The notes below the pieces were generated by a model. The model was not told the DNA's origin. It made no database searches and saw only the letters and a program-made list of their open reading frames with translations. From an uncultured Fodinibius sp. (GTDB taxonomy: Bacteria; Bacteroidota; Rhodothermia; Balneolales; Balneolaceae), in contig CAJXMJ010000006.1 of NCBI GenBank assembly GCA_913056455.1, positions 29,775-93,774 of the forward strand: a DNA stretch of 64,000 nucleotides, read 5' to 3'. The number at the start of each line of letters is the position of its first letter. Within the stretch, counting starts at the first letter, position 1. Shown piece by piece: positions 1-8,136 of the stretch. Made by a program: the position numbers and the translations under genes.

Positions 1-315
1 ATTGCTAATACTCCGGTGCTTATTATTCATACAGATGGGGCGACCTCAGCTCTGGATGCGAGTAACATTGCGGAATCCAAAGAATCGGGATCGACCGGCG
101 TTTTTAAGCGCATGATCGAAGGTAAAGAATTATCGTTTGCAGTGAAGGATGGCAATATTGTAGATAAGCAAACAGGTTCGATATGGACCGTAACGGGTCA
201 GGCTATAAAAGGACCACATAAAGGTAAGCAGTTGGAGGCTGTTACCTTTGGGGACTATTTTGCCTTTGCCTGGCTGGTCTTTTGGCCGGAAACAGAAATT
301 TATAGTAATAACTAA
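1..315 (+). CDS. DUF3179 family protein, C-terminal part
   Basis: The reading frame is open from base 1, so the gene begins before the window and only about 104 codons of its 3' end are seen. The end contains the pattern FAFAWLVFWPETEIY, which resembles the C-terminal signature of DUF3179 proteins (a Phe/Trp-rich stretch ending in Pro-[DE]-Thr). DUF3179 proteins are of unknown function and often secreted or lipid-anchored; the N-terminus that would show this is missing. The next gene begins 17 bp downstream on the same strand, so the two may be co-transcribed. Confidence 0.7.
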   Translation: MANTPVLIIHTDGATSALDASNIAESKESGSTGVFKRMIEGKELSFAVKDGNIVDKQTGSIWTVTGQAIKGPHKGKQLEAVTFGDYFAFAWLVFWPETEIYSNN

Positions 316-331
316 TACACAATTATTATTT

Positions 332-1090
332 ATGAACAGTAAGAAAATCGAATTTCCTGGAAGTCAGGGAGTAAAACTATCAGCGCGCATTGATGAGCCG
401 GATAACGGAATAACAAAAGGAGCCGTTCTTTTTGCACACTGTTTTACCTGCAGTAAAAACCTGCGGGCCGTGGGACATATCAGTCGAACATTAACAGAGC
501 ACGGGATGGGGGTTTTTCGCTTTGATTTCACCGGCCTGGGCGAAAGTGAAGGCGACTTCGCCGACACCAATTTTTCATCCAATATTGATGACCTGCAAGC
601 TGCGGCCAAATATATGGAGCAGGAGTGGGCAGCACCTCGCATGTTGATTGGTCACTCGTTAGGAGGAGCCGCAGTCCTTCAAGCAACCCATCATATTTCC
701 TCGGCTGAAGCTGTAGCGACGATTGGCGCTCCATGTAATCCGGAGCATGTCACGCATCACCTGATGGATAAAATGGATGAGATTGAGCAAAAGGGGGAGG
801 CCCGTGTTAAACTGGCCGGACGTGTATTTACGATTAAAAAACAGTTCCTGGATGATCTCAAAGAGCAAGCGATGAACGATGTAATTGAAAACCTCGACCA
901 GCCACTGCTCATTTTTCATTCACCCATTGATCAAACGGTGGGAATTGATAACGCTGCCCATATCTATAAGCTGGCCAAACACCCCAAAAGCTTTATTTCA
1001 TTGGATGATGCTGACCATCTTCTTACCAATGAAGATGATGCCCAATATGTCGGCTCAGTTACAGCTGCTTGGGTGGATCGATATTTATGA
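332..1090 (+). CDS. alpha/beta hydrolase
   Basis: A 252-residue alpha/beta-hydrolase-fold protein. The nucleophile elbow GHSLGG places the catalytic Ser at about residue 109; the oxyanion region follows VLFAHCFTC; an Asp in HSPIDQ and a His in DDADHLL complete a plausible triad. The sequence resembles the hydrolase half of hydrolase-OsmC fusion proteins, but no OsmC domain follows here. The ATG at 332 is preferred over an earlier in-frame GTG at 248, because the earlier start would overlap the upstream gene and add unrelated residues. The substrate cannot be told from the sequence. Confidence 0.85.
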   Translation: MNSKKIEFPGSQGVKLSARIDEPDNGITKGAVLFAHCFTCSKNLRAVGHISRTLTEHGMGVFRFDFTGLGESEGDFADTNFSSNIDDLQAAAKYMEQEWAAPRMLIGHSLGGAAVLQATHHISSAEAVATIGAPCNPEHVTHHLMDKMDEIEQKGEARVKLAGRVFTIKKQFLDDLKEQAMNDVIENLDQPLLIFHSPIDQTVGIDNAAHIYKLAKHPKSFISLDDADHLLTNEDDAQYVGSVTAAWVDRYL

Positions 1091-1120
1091 TTTAGAAAAT
1101 AACTTTTAAATAAATTCCTG

Positions 1121-1882
1121 ATGATTCCTGTATTAAGTGGTTTAGGCTATCGATTAGCGCGTTTCCTTACTCAGCCAGACGAAGAACAGGAATCTGTAGC
1201 TACTTGTTCCAGAGAAGCCTTGGAGAAGACTTTGCAACCGGGAGATGTGTTGCTAATTGAGGGCAGTAGTCGAATTAGCATGGCCATCAAATATATCACG
1301 CAATCAACGTGGTCGCATGCTGCCATTTTTATAGGAAAAGTTGAATCAGAAGACAGGAATTCCGGCAGCGAGCCGTTGCTTATCGAAGCGGATGTTAAGG
1401 AGGGTGTTCGTACGGTACCGCTTAGCAGGTATTGCCAAAACCATACCCGCATTTGTCGTCCTTTGGGGCTAGCACCCCAAGAGATGAAGCAGGTAATAGA
1501 TTTCATGAAGGAGCGGCTTGGCTACAAATATGATTTGAAGAATATTTTTGACTTGGCTCGCTATTTAATCCAAACGCCACCGGTGCCGCAAAAATATCGT
1601 CGGCGGCTGTTGGCGTTGGGCAGCGGGGATCCTACAAAGGCCATTTGTTCTTCATTGATTGCCCAGGCGTTTCAGTCAGTAAAGTATCCCATCCTGCCAA
1701 GTATTGATATTGATGAATCCAGTAGTAAGGCCGAAATAAGTACTCAAAAAGAAATTCTTTATATTCGTCACCACAGCTTGTTTGCCCCGCGTGATTTTGA
1801 TGTGTCGCCCTATTTTGAAATTGTTAAGCCCACCCTGCAGAGTAAATTTGATTATCGGAAGCTACGATGGGCCAATAGGTGA
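1121..1882 (+). CDS. YiiX-like permuted NlpC/P60 cysteine hydrolase
   Basis: A 253-residue cytoplasmic-looking protein. Features typical of the permuted papain-like (YiiX/YebB) family are GDVLLIEG near residue 41, WSHAAIF with the catalytic His at 66, and KAICSSLIAQAF with the catalytic Cys at 176. The His precedes the Cys, as expected for the circularly permuted fold. Family members are thought to hydrolyse amide or ester bonds of lipids or peptidoglycan; the substrate here is unknown. It lies 30 bp after the hydrolase gene on the same strand. Confidence 0.8.
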   Translation: MIPVLSGLGYRLARFLTQPDEEQESVATCSREALEKTLQPGDVLLIEGSSRISMAIKYITQSTWSHAAIFIGKVESEDRNSGSEPLLIEADVKEGVRTVPLSRYCQNHTRICRPLGLAPQEMKQVIDFMKERLGYKYDLKNIFDLARYLIQTPPVPQKYRRRLLALGSGDPTKAICSSLIAQAFQSVKYPILPSIDIDESSSKAEISTQKEILYIRHHSLFAPRDFDVSPYFEIVKPTLQSKFDYRKLRWANR

Positions 1883-1888
1883 CACATT

Positions 1889-2098
1889 TTAGTAACAATC
1901 TTTTTCTTGCTGAATAGGTGGGCACGGATGGTCTCCATAAGAACAAAAAACACAGCAGTCTCCCTGTTTTGCTTTTAGGAGCTCACCACAACGGGGGCAT
2001 TCCCAAAAATACTGGCACGAATCCTCCGGCATAGTTTTTTTGGTCTGTTTCCCACAATTAGGACAGGTTATTTTAGATGTGAGTGAAATCTCATTCAT
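1889..2098 (-). CDS. small zinc-ribbon protein
   Basis: A 69-residue protein with CPNCG near the N-terminus, CPRCG in the middle and GDCCVFCSYGDHPCPP near the end. The first two pairs make a treble-clef/zinc-ribbon site, and the Cys-rich GDCC..FCSYG tail is a recurrent motif in small bacterial proteins of unknown role. It converges with the YiiX gene (7 bp gap) and follows the flavoprotein gene on its own strand by 33 bp, so it may be expressed with that gene. Confidence 0.65.
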   Translation of the reverse strand: MNEISLTSKITCPNCGKQTKKTMPEDSCQYFWECPRCGELLKAKQGDCCVFCSYGDHPCPPIQQEKDCY

Positions 2099-2131
2099 AA
2101 TGCATCATAGTGGTAAAATTTAAAGCTTCAT

Positions 2132-3502
2132 TTAATCCAAAGGTTCAAGATTCTCCAGCATTGTGGGGATAAGCTCTGAAACCGTCGGGTGGATATGAAC
2201 CGCATCCCTGATGGTGGTGTATGGTTCATCGGCATACATCATATCAATAATAGAGTGGATAATTTCATCGCCTTCGATACCCAGGATAGCAGCGCCAAGT
2301 ATTTTTTCGCTGTCGGCATCAACGAGGATTTTCATAAAGCCCTTGGTTTCTCCTTTCTCTTTGGCCCGGGCAATTCGACTCATTGGGCGCTTGCCAATCA
2401 GTACATTCCTGTCAGATTCCTTGGCCTGGGCTTCGGTCATTCCCACACGACCCAAGGCGGGATCAATATACAATCCATAACACATAATACGGTCGGACAG
2501 GCGGCGGGGATTATCATCAAATAGGTTGGCAGCTACAATTTCGAAATCATTGTATGCTGTGTGAGTAAAGGCCCCTTCGCCGTTACAGTCACCAAGGGCC
2601 CAAATGCCGTCTGCGGTGGTTTGCAACTGATTATCAACCTGTATAAAGCCTTTTTCGTTTGTTTTAACGGCTGTGTGTTCAAGTCCCAAGTCATCGGTGT
2701 TGGGACGTCGACCAGCTGCCAGCAGCAGATGCGAACCTGTTACTTGGGGAGACCCTTCTTTACAATCCAAATTTACGACCACCTGTCCATTGTTATTGGA
2801 TCCGCCTATACATTCGGCACCCAACCGAAAAGTAATGCCTTCGTCTTCTAAAATCTCTTGGATAGCATTTGATACATCCTCGTCCTCCTTCGGAATCAGG
2901 CGATCAGCCATTTCAACAATGGTAACTTTGCTGCCAAACCGCCGATACATCTGTCCGAATTCCAAGCCGATGTAACTACCGCCAACAATGATCAAATGAT
3001 CGGGCACTTGATCCAGCTCCATAATGCTGGAGTTGGTAAGATAATCGACCTCTTCAAACCCATCCGGGATAAACGCACGTCCGCCAACATTGATAAAAAT
3101 TTTATCGGCGGTGAGCTTCTTATCTCCAACGGAGAGGATTTTTTCGTCCTCAAAGCGGGCATGTCCTTCGTACACCGTAAGGTTTTCGGTGCTTTTAAGC
3201 CAGTTTTCCACTCCTTCCGTCGACTCTTTCACAATAGCATCTTTTCGGGCTTTTACTTTCTCCATATCCACGGAGATTGATCCGTCGATCTCAACGCCGA
3301 AATCGTTCATCCGGTTGGCCATATGCGCCGCACGGGCGCTGGCTACCAATGCTTTGGTGGGCGTACATCCCGTGTTTACACAGGTTCCCCCAAATTTATC
3401 ACGCTCAATAACTGCTGTATTTAGTCCCTCTTCGGCACAGCGGGCTGCAAGAGAAGGTCCTGCTTGTCCGGTCCCAATAACAATAGCGTCAAACTGTTCC
3501 AT
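2132..3502 (-). CDS. mercuric-reductase-like FAD/NAD(P) disulfide oxidoreductase
   Basis: A 456-residue class I pyridine-nucleotide disulfide oxidoreductase. It has an N-terminal FAD site (VIGTGQAG, residues 8-15), the redox pair GGTCVNTGC (C41, C46), an NAD(P) site LIIVGGSYIGLEFG, and a C-terminal HPTVSE motif supplying the His-Glu pair. Homologues are commonly named mercuric reductase, but this one lacks both the N-terminal metal-binding domain and the C-terminal vicinal Cys pair of true MerA, and no other mer gene is nearby. Reduction of a disulfide or quinone is equally likely. The start is supported by the FAD motif lying at the extreme N-terminus. Confidence 0.8.
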   Translation of the reverse strand: MEQFDAIVIGTGQAGPSLAARCAEEGLNTAVIERDKFGGTCVNTGCTPTKALVASARAAHMANRMNDFGVEIDGSISVDMEKVKARKDAIVKESTEGVENWLKSTENLTVYEGHARFEDEKILSVGDKKLTADKIFINVGGRAFIPDGFEEVDYLTNSSIMELDQVPDHLIIVGGSYIGLEFGQMYRRFGSKVTIVEMADRLIPKEDEDVSNAIQEILEDEGITFRLGAECIGGSNNNGQVVVNLDCKEGSPQVTGSHLLLAAGRRPNTDDLGLEHTAVKTNEKGFIQVDNQLQTTADGIWALGDCNGEGAFTHTAYNDFEIVAANLFDDNPRRLSDRIMCYGLYIDPALGRVGMTEAQAKESDRNVLIGKRPMSRIARAKEKGETKGFMKILVDADSEKILGAAILGIEGDEIIHSIIDMMYADEPYTTIRDAVHIHPTVSELIPTMLENLEPLD

Positions 3503-3560
3503 AGTTGTTGTAGTGGTCTGTTTATTTAATGGATTTCATTTCCATAGATGGGGCTTATTC

Positions 3561-3598
3561 CAAGATTCTTACAATCTTGTATTACTTATCGTAAGAAT
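3561..3598. promoter_or_regulatory. nested inverted repeats between divergent genes
   Basis: Between the divergent oxidoreductase and AraC genes, CAAGATT-CTTAC-AATCTTG (3561-3579) is a perfect 7-bp inverted repeat. It overlaps a second pair, ATTCTTAC (3565-3572) with GTAAGAAT (3591-3598). This is a plausible operator for the adjacent AraC regulator; no binding evidence exists beyond the symmetry and position. Confidence 0.4.
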
Positions 3599-3654
3599 AT
3601 TGAGGGTATAGCTATCTATAGTTTCGATAGAAAGTAAATACTACCAGGTAACAG

Positions 3655-4506
3655 ATGATTAAAACCTACCGAGATACCGAGCTCGACAGTCGGATTGTAT
3701 TAGCTGACCAGGAGGCTGATCTTCATCGATTTGAAGGACAGGATTTCTTTAAAATAATCTGGAATCGCGGGTCTGAGATGCCTCTCAATATTGACGGCGA
3801 ACAGCTGCCGCTGGCGGGGGATCAGATGATCTGCCTTACGCCCATCCAAAATCCCGGCCTATCCAACCTTGCCGGAGATTATTATGTGCTGTTGTTTAAT
3901 CGTGAGTTTTACTGTATCCACGAGAATGACCATGAAGTCTCTTGTGAAGGCCTGCTCTTCTGGGGATCCTCAGAACTGCCGGTAATACAGCTTGATGAGG
4001 AAGAACAACCGAAATTCGAAACGCTCTTTCAAATATTAACTGATGAGATGAGCACCAAGGACCGAATCCAGGGAGAGATGCTTCGGATGCTGCTAAAACG
4101 TCTGATTATTAAAGGGACGCGCCTAGCTCGCAAGCAGTTATTCCCTGAATCCGTGGGAACCAAACAGACAGAGCTGATCCGACAGTTCAATATTTTGGTG
4201 GAGCAACATTTCAGGGAATATCATCAAGTGAGTGATTACGCCGAAATGCTGTATAAATCCCCGAAAACCTTGTCGAATGTATTTGCTGATGCAGGACATA
4301 ATTCGCCACTGGAGATGATTCATTACCGTATCGCCCTGGAAGCCAAGCGTCAGCTCTCAAAAACTGAGAAATTTGCCAAGGAGATTGGCTTTGAGCTGGG
4401 CTTTGAAGAGCCTGCCCATTTCAGCCGTTTTTTCAAGAAAGAGACGGGAATGTCGCCTTCCGCCTATCGAAACTCTTCTGTAAAACTACAAGAAGGGAAA
4501 AATTGA
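3655..4506 (+). CDS. AraC family transcriptional regulator
   Basis: A 283-residue regulator. Residues 1 to about 170 form a cupin-like or divergent sensor region. Residues 180-277 hold a double helix-turn-helix typical of AraC/XylS proteins (GFELGFEEPAHFSRFFKKETGMSPSAYR lies in the second motif, quoted in two parts: GFELGFEEPAHF and SRFFKKETGMSPSAYR). It is divergent from the oxidoreductase gene and upstream of a membrane protein and an AhpD-like gene, either of which it could control. Confidence 0.85.
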   Translation: MIKTYRDTELDSRIVLADQEADLHRFEGQDFFKIIWNRGSEMPLNIDGEQLPLAGDQMICLTPIQNPGLSNLAGDYYVLLFNREFYCIHENDHEVSCEGLLFWGSSELPVIQLDEEEQPKFETLFQILTDEMSTKDRIQGEMLRMLLKRLIIKGTRLARKQLFPESVGTKQTELIRQFNILVEQHFREYHQVSDYAEMLYKSPKTLSNVFADAGHNSPLEMIHYRIALEAKRQLSKTEKFAKEIGFELGFEEPAHFSRFFKKETGMSPSAYRNSSVKLQEGKN

Positions 4507-4595
4507 TAAGGATACGGGAATAGTGGTCATTCGCCTTCTGGTTTGTTTCAGTCATATTGAAGCAGAATCGAAATTGAAACAAACCAACTTGTGCT

Positions 4596-5036
4596 ATGAA
4601 AGAACTAAACTGGAAGAAGGCGATTATCGCTGGAATAATCGGAACTATTTTATTTGATATCGTTGGCTTTCTTTTTACAGGCCAATGGTGGGACATTCCC
4701 GGTCTGCTGGGACAAAAAACAGGACTGGGATTTGTCTATGGAATCTTTGGGCACTACGGAAACGGAATTTTATTGGCCATTCTTTACACTGCAATTGCTC
4801 CTCACCTTTGGGGACCGTATTGGGTCCGCCCGCTCATCTTTGTAACAGCTGAGACGATTGCATTGGTCTGGCTTTTTATGCTGCCGCTGCTGGGAGCAGG
4901 GGTTGCCGGTATTAACCAATCACCGATGACGCCAGTTGTAACGCTGTTACGCCACTTCGCTTTTGCCCTGCCACTGATCTTCTGGGTGAATCAAGAATTC
5001 ATCAACCCACCTAAACAGGCAAAGGCTACGGCATAA
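4596..5036 (+). CDS. four-helix integral membrane protein
   Basis: A 146-residue hydrophobic protein with about four predicted membrane helices (near residues 8-28, 45-68, 78-105 and 115-135). I do not recognise the family. It sits 90 bp downstream of the AraC gene and 44 bp upstream of the AhpD-like gene, on the same strand, suggesting a small stress or detoxification operon under the AraC protein. That link is inference from order only. Confidence 0.65.
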   Translation: MKELNWKKAIIAGIIGTILFDIVGFLFTGQWWDIPGLLGQKTGLGFVYGIFGHYGNGILLAILYTAIAPHLWGPYWVRPLIFVTAETIALVWLFMLPLLGAGVAGINQSPMTPVVTLLRHFAFALPLIFWVNQEFINPPKQAKATA

Positions 5037-5080
5037 GAATATTTCCACTAATAACAATTAACAACAAACCGAATACTACT

Positions 5081-5638
5081 ATGAATTTTCCAATTCACAA
5101 CATTGATAATGCACCTGAAGACGCTAAACCACTCTTAAAAGCAGCAAAGGAAAATTTCGGCTTCGTCCCCAACCTGTTGGGTGAATTTGCCGAAGCTCCG
5201 GCTGTGTTGGAAGGGTATCTCACATTGAATGAGATTGTCGGCAAAACTGACTTTTCTCCCGTCGAACAGCAGTTGGCAATTTTGGCCGTAAGTATTGAAA
5301 ACAAATGTCATTACTGCTCGGCCATCCATTCTACCATCTTGAAGAATCAGCTAAACGTTGATGAAGGGATCGTGAATGCAGTACGCAATGGTGATCCAGT
5401 GCCTGATGAAAAACTTAATGCTCTGGTTACTTATGTTACAAAGGCTGTTACAAGCAGGGGCTTCGTAGAGGAGGAAGATCTACAGGCATTTATCGAGGCC
5501 GGATACAGCAAGCAAAATGTGCTGGAGGTCAATCTGATCATAGCCTTAAAAACAATTAGTAACTATACTAATCATCTGGCGAATACTCCGATCGATGAAG
5601 CCTTTGAGGCAGAAAAGCTGGAGTTTGAAACAGTATAA
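5081..5638 (+). CDS. carboxymuconolactone decarboxylase / AhpD-like protein
   Basis: A 185-residue all-alpha protein with the AhpD core motif KCHYCSAIHS: Cys76 and Cys79 with His83 form the redox or proton-relay site. The length and N-terminal NIDNAPEDAK..L resemble the peroxidase-related CMD subfamily. The likely role is alkylhydroperoxidase-type peroxide reduction; the physiological reductant is unknown. Confidence 0.85.
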   Translation: MNFPIHNIDNAPEDAKPLLKAAKENFGFVPNLLGEFAEAPAVLEGYLTLNEIVGKTDFSPVEQQLAILAVSIENKCHYCSAIHSTILKNQLNVDEGIVNAVRNGDPVPDEKLNALVTYVTKAVTSRGFVEEEDLQAFIEAGYSKQNVLEVNLIIALKTISNYTNHLANTPIDEAFEAEKLEFETV

Positions 5639-5655
5639 AAGTTGATAAACAAATT

Positions 5656-5697
5656 ATCGCACTATGGGCCCGGAATGCTCCGGGCCTGTAATGCGAT
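5656..5697 (+). terminator. stem-loop after AhpD-like gene
   Basis: A perfect 8-bp GC-rich stem, GGCCCGGA (5667-5674) and TCCGGGCC (5679-5686), sits inside an outer pairing ATCGCA (5656-5661) with TGCGAT (5692-5697). There is no following T-run, so it could be a weak terminator or an mRNA-stabilising hairpin. Confidence 0.45.
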
Positions 5698-5728
5698 TAA
5701 AATAACAAAGAGCGAAAACATAAAAACT

Positions 5729-6119
5729 ATGAGTTTTTTTGACCGTGTTAGAAATAAAACTTCCAATTCTAAAAACGATAAAATGTGGGATTCGATTTCA
5801 GGAACAGGAAAAATATGATTCCATATTGCAGAAATCAGATGAAAAACCTCAGCTGATTTATAAACACAGTCACCGCTGTAGTGTAAGTTTTATGGCTAAA
5901 CAACAGCTGGAAAAATTTACCAAAGAAATAAGTGACAAAGCCAATTTGTTTATGATTGATGTAATCCATCAACGAGATCTGTCAAATGCAATCGCATCGC
6001 AGCTGAATGTACGCCATGAGTCGCCACAGGTTATTATTCTAAAAGACCAAGAGGTCATCTGGAAAGGTTCGCACTGGCAGATCAAAGGGAAGGATATACT
6101 GTACACCCTAAATAAGTAA
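5729..6119 (+). pseudogene. ytxJ: bacillithiol-system protein YtxJ, frameshifted
   Basis: The N-terminus starts at ATG 5729 (MSFFDRVRNKTS, then MWDSIS) but this frame stops at a TGA at 5816. The rest (QEKYDSILQ, then KPQLIYKHSHRCSVSFMA and onward to 6119) lies in another frame. Dropping one G at 5801-5802 joins them as MWDSISEQEKYDSILQ, matching the usual YtxJ layout. YtxJ proteins are thioredoxin-fold, monothiol bacilliredoxin-like proteins; here the single Cys in HSHRCSVS is intact. The shift may be a real mutation or a sequencing error. This is the last recognisable chromosomal gene before element X. Confidence 0.75.
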
Positions 6120-6121
6120 GG

Positions 6122-6156
6122 TATAACTCTCAGAAAAAGATTCTCTGAGAGTTATA
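6122..6156. terminator. perfect 13-bp hairpin between convergent genes
   Basis: TATAACTCTCAGA (6122-6134) pairs exactly with TCTGAGAGTTATA (6144-6156) around a 9-nt loop. A T-rich tract follows (tagatttttatt). It lies between ytxJ (+) and the last gene of the long minus-strand operon, so it may terminate transcription from both sides. Confidence 0.65.
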
Positions 6157-6180
6157 TAGATTTTTATTAATAAGTCACTA

Positions 6181-6543
6181 CTAAAAAATATTACTAAATA
6201 TTTTTCTTAAGATTCCACCTGTACGAACTAATAATCTTCCGCCAAACTGATCAATTGTAATTCGCAGTTCATGTAGAAACAGATCAAGTAGTCGCTCCTT
6301 TTCTTTGGGAGAGAGTTTGCTTCCTTTCTCGCTTTTAGGATCTGTGTATTGGGCATACAAGCGAAGAATGTCTTGGGCTTTTTCAAAGAGATCTCGCACT
6401 TGAACCGATGCAGAAAGTGCAATCAAGCCAAGGAGAACCACCCCAATTTCAGCTAAATTATTTGGAGCTAGTAGGCTTGATAGCCAGTCTGTAGGGAATA
6501 GAACTAAGAGGGTAATGAATAAAGAAGTTAGAAAGATAGTCAT
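6181..6543 (-). CDS. provirus membrane protein, last gene of structural operon
   Basis: A 120-residue protein with two hydrophobic helices in its first half and a charged C-terminal half. It is translationally coupled to the previous gene by an ATGA overlap (6540-6543). It is unrecognised. Its place at the end of a cluster with lytic enzymes and membrane proteins suggests a virion-membrane or holin-like role, which is inference. Confidence 0.6.
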   Translation of the reverse strand: MTIFLTSLFITLLVLFPTDWLSSLLAPNNLAEIGVVLLGLIALSASVQVRDLFEKAQDILRLYAQYTDPKSEKGSKLSPKEKERLLDLFLHELRITIDQFGGRLLVRTGGILRKIFSNIF

Positions 6544-7124
6544 CGTTTGTTCTTTTTTGTGTTGTGGGTTTTGTATTGAGAAATATCCATGGCTTTGACT
6601 TGAAGGTCGGAGCGGTCGTCATCAAACAGTGAACTGCCAAGATCAGATACTTGGTTTTTTTGAATCTGTTTGAGCCACTGGCGACCTAATGCTGTGGCCT
6701 GCTCACCTCGCAGGCCTTCTCCGTTGCCTTTGAGTAGCTGGTCTATGCCATTTACTTGGGACGCTCCGGAGGAAATGGCTACCATTCCGTACAGGTATCC
6801 AATGGTTTCCAGAATGGACAGGAGGAGCAGCAGGGTTGCATCAATTCCAGATGCAGACAGTTTTCCTGTTGATATGAGACCGGCGATTGAAAGGCTGGCT
6901 ACTCCGCTTTTTACAATTCCTTTTCCCTTTTCAGGTGTTTTGCTTTTGAACAAAGCGATTAAAGTCGGTACAGCCTTAATAATCGGTTTTAATATTTTTA
7001 GCACTAGAGGTGTCTTCTTTAATTTGAGATTTATACGGGTGGATCCCGCGCGGAATTGTCTCGAATTCAATAGAACGAATTCGCCTGTTTTGATCTTTGA
7101 AACGTTCATCCGCATGCTGGACAT
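6540..7124 (-). CDS. provirus membrane protein with long gene overlap
   Basis: The reading frame gives 194 residues if begun at ATG 7124, but that start would overlap the upstream gene by 149 bp. A GTG at 7004 preceded by AAAGAAG would cut the overlap to 29 bp and give about 154 residues. The central part has hydrophobic segments (for example LLLLLSILETIGYLYGMVAI). The C-terminal 80 residues are polar. No family is recognised. It is probably a virion-membrane protein of element X. Confidence 0.55.
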   Translation of the reverse strand: MSSMRMNVSKIKTGEFVLLNSRQFRAGSTRINLKLKKTPLVLKILKPIIKAVPTLIALFKSKTPEKGKGIVKSGVASLSIAGLISTGKLSASGIDATLLLLLSILETIGYLYGMVAISSGASQVNGIDQLLKGNGEGLRGEQATALGRQWLKQIQKNQVSDLGSSLFDDDRSDLQVKAMDISQYKTHNTKKNKR

Positions 7125-7350
7125 GCGTTTCTAAGCTTTTTTCCAATCTGTGGAGATTGTCAGCCTGCACTTTCACTTTCTCATTGATGCCAATCATCAG
7201 CTGGTACCACTTTTTGATTTCAGCGGTTTGATTATTGATCGAATCGTAGATACCGGTCAAAAACAGGCAGATAATCGTGGTGACTATGAGCTCTTTGTAC
7301 TTTTTGAAAAAGCTATCCGTTTTTAAGTTGTTCACAGGGCATACCTCCAT
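6976..7350 (-). CDS. N-terminal membrane anchor plus coiled coil (holin or spanin-like)
   Basis: A 124-residue protein with one membrane helix near residues 21-40 (IVTTIICLFLTGIYDSI) followed by a helical coiled-coil-like segment (residues 55-95). It overlaps the end of the peptidase gene by 19 bp. One N-terminal helix plus a coiled coil after an endolysin-type gene is what inner-membrane spanins and some holin accessory proteins look like, but no lipoprotein partner is visible. Confidence 0.55.
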   Translation of the reverse strand: MEVCPVNNLKTDSFFKKYKELIVTTIICLFLTGIYDSINNQTAEIKKWYQLMIGINEKVKVQADNLHRLEKSLETHVQHADERFKDQNRRIRSIEFETIPRGIHPYKSQIKEDTSSAKNIKTDY

Positions 7351-7865
7351 ATCGCGTCATCCAGCGTAATGGATTGTTTATTCGATTTGCAATAGAAGTA
7401 TCCACCGGTTAGCGACTGGTAGTAATACTGGCCGCCAATTCGCAGCCATCGGAGCGGACGCTGTGAGTGTCTGTTTCCGGACCATCCATCCACATGTAGT
7501 CCAATTGCCGGTGTTTCTTCTCCTTCCTTATTAGTAAAAGTCCAGTCGAAGTATAGACCCACGCCACTAAATCCCCAGGTGGTTGCGAGCAGCCAATGCC
7601 GGAGCGCGGACGGTTGACTGACCAGCCACTGGTCAAACAGTAGGACATCAAAAGCCAGGCCTTGGCCGTGGGACTTCGGATCTCCTTTGCGCCAAGCCGA
7701 GGAAATAAGGGTGGAGATGCCGTGCCACTGGCGCCAAGCTAGAAAAGACCGTAAAAAGCCTATGTCCATGCGACCAATGGTGCCGGGACCTTGGAATTCG
7801 AATTCGGAGATCGAAAAATGATTGCCGTAACTGTCGAGGAGGGCCAAGTAATCATTTCTGTTCAT
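7332..7865 (-). CDS. M15-like zinc peptidase (endolysin candidate)
   Basis: A 177-residue protein resembling the peptidase M15 fold used by phage endolysins and D,D-carboxypeptidases. SHGQGLAFD supplies zinc ligands His66 and Asp73; GLHVDGWS supplies the third ligand, His124. It probably cleaves peptidoglycan stem peptides during entry or lysis. It is 1 bp from the small Cys-rich gene upstream and overlaps the putative holin/spanin gene downstream, a typical lysis grouping. Confidence 0.75.
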   Translation of the reverse strand: MNRNDYLALLDSYGNHFSISEFEFQGPGTIGRMDIGFLRSFLAWRQWHGISTLISSAWRKGDPKSHGQGLAFDVLLFDQWLVSQPSALRHWLLATTWGFSGVGLYFDWTFTNKEGEETPAIGLHVDGWSGNRHSQRPLRWLRIGGQYYYQSLTGGYFYCKSNKQSITLDDAIWRYAL

Positions 7866-7866
7866 A

Positions 7867-8109
7867 TTAGTTTCCTCTCGTGGCTAAGGTGAGAAGGAGG
7901 ATCAGTGCTACTCCACCAGCAATCTTATAGCTGGTCGGTATTTCGCCGTTAATGTATTTTTTGGCTTCACTGATAAGATCTTTTTGCGTTTCTGGGGCTT
8001 TGTCTTCTCCCAGTCCTCCGGTGCAACCGCATCCGGATTGGGAGGTATTACCAGCAAGACCGCTTCCAGCGCATCCACAGGATTGTTCATTTACAAAAGA
8101 GGTTTCCAT
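7867..8109 (-). CDS. Cys/Gly-rich tail-anchored small protein
   Basis: An 80-residue protein whose N-terminus is rich in Cys and Gly (SCGCAGSGLAG and SGCGCTGG). It ends in a single membrane helix (IAGGVALILLLTLA) and a basic tail. It is one of a series of small C-terminally anchored proteins in this operon, proposed to sit in a virion membrane. Confidence 0.65.
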   Translation of the reverse strand: METSFVNEQSCGCAGSGLAGNTSQSGCGCTGGLGEDKAPETQKDLISEAKKYINGEIPTSYKIAGGVALILLLTLATRGN

Positions 8110-8136
8110 AGTATTTCACCTGAATGTTTTGAGTTT

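Noticed and set aside
248..331. N-terminal extension of the alpha/beta hydrolase from GTG 248
   Set aside because: It overlaps the DUF3179 gene out of frame and adds residues unlike the family; ATG 332 is adequate.
2132..3502. A true mercury-resistance (mer) operon
   Set aside because: The oxidoreductase lacks the C-terminal Cys pair and NmerA domain, and no merR, merT or merP gene is nearby.
6122..6156. Left attachment site of element X
   Set aside because: The hairpin has only a trivial resemblance (CTGAGAG) to the tRNA-Arg core at 49838-49884; it is better explained as a terminator.
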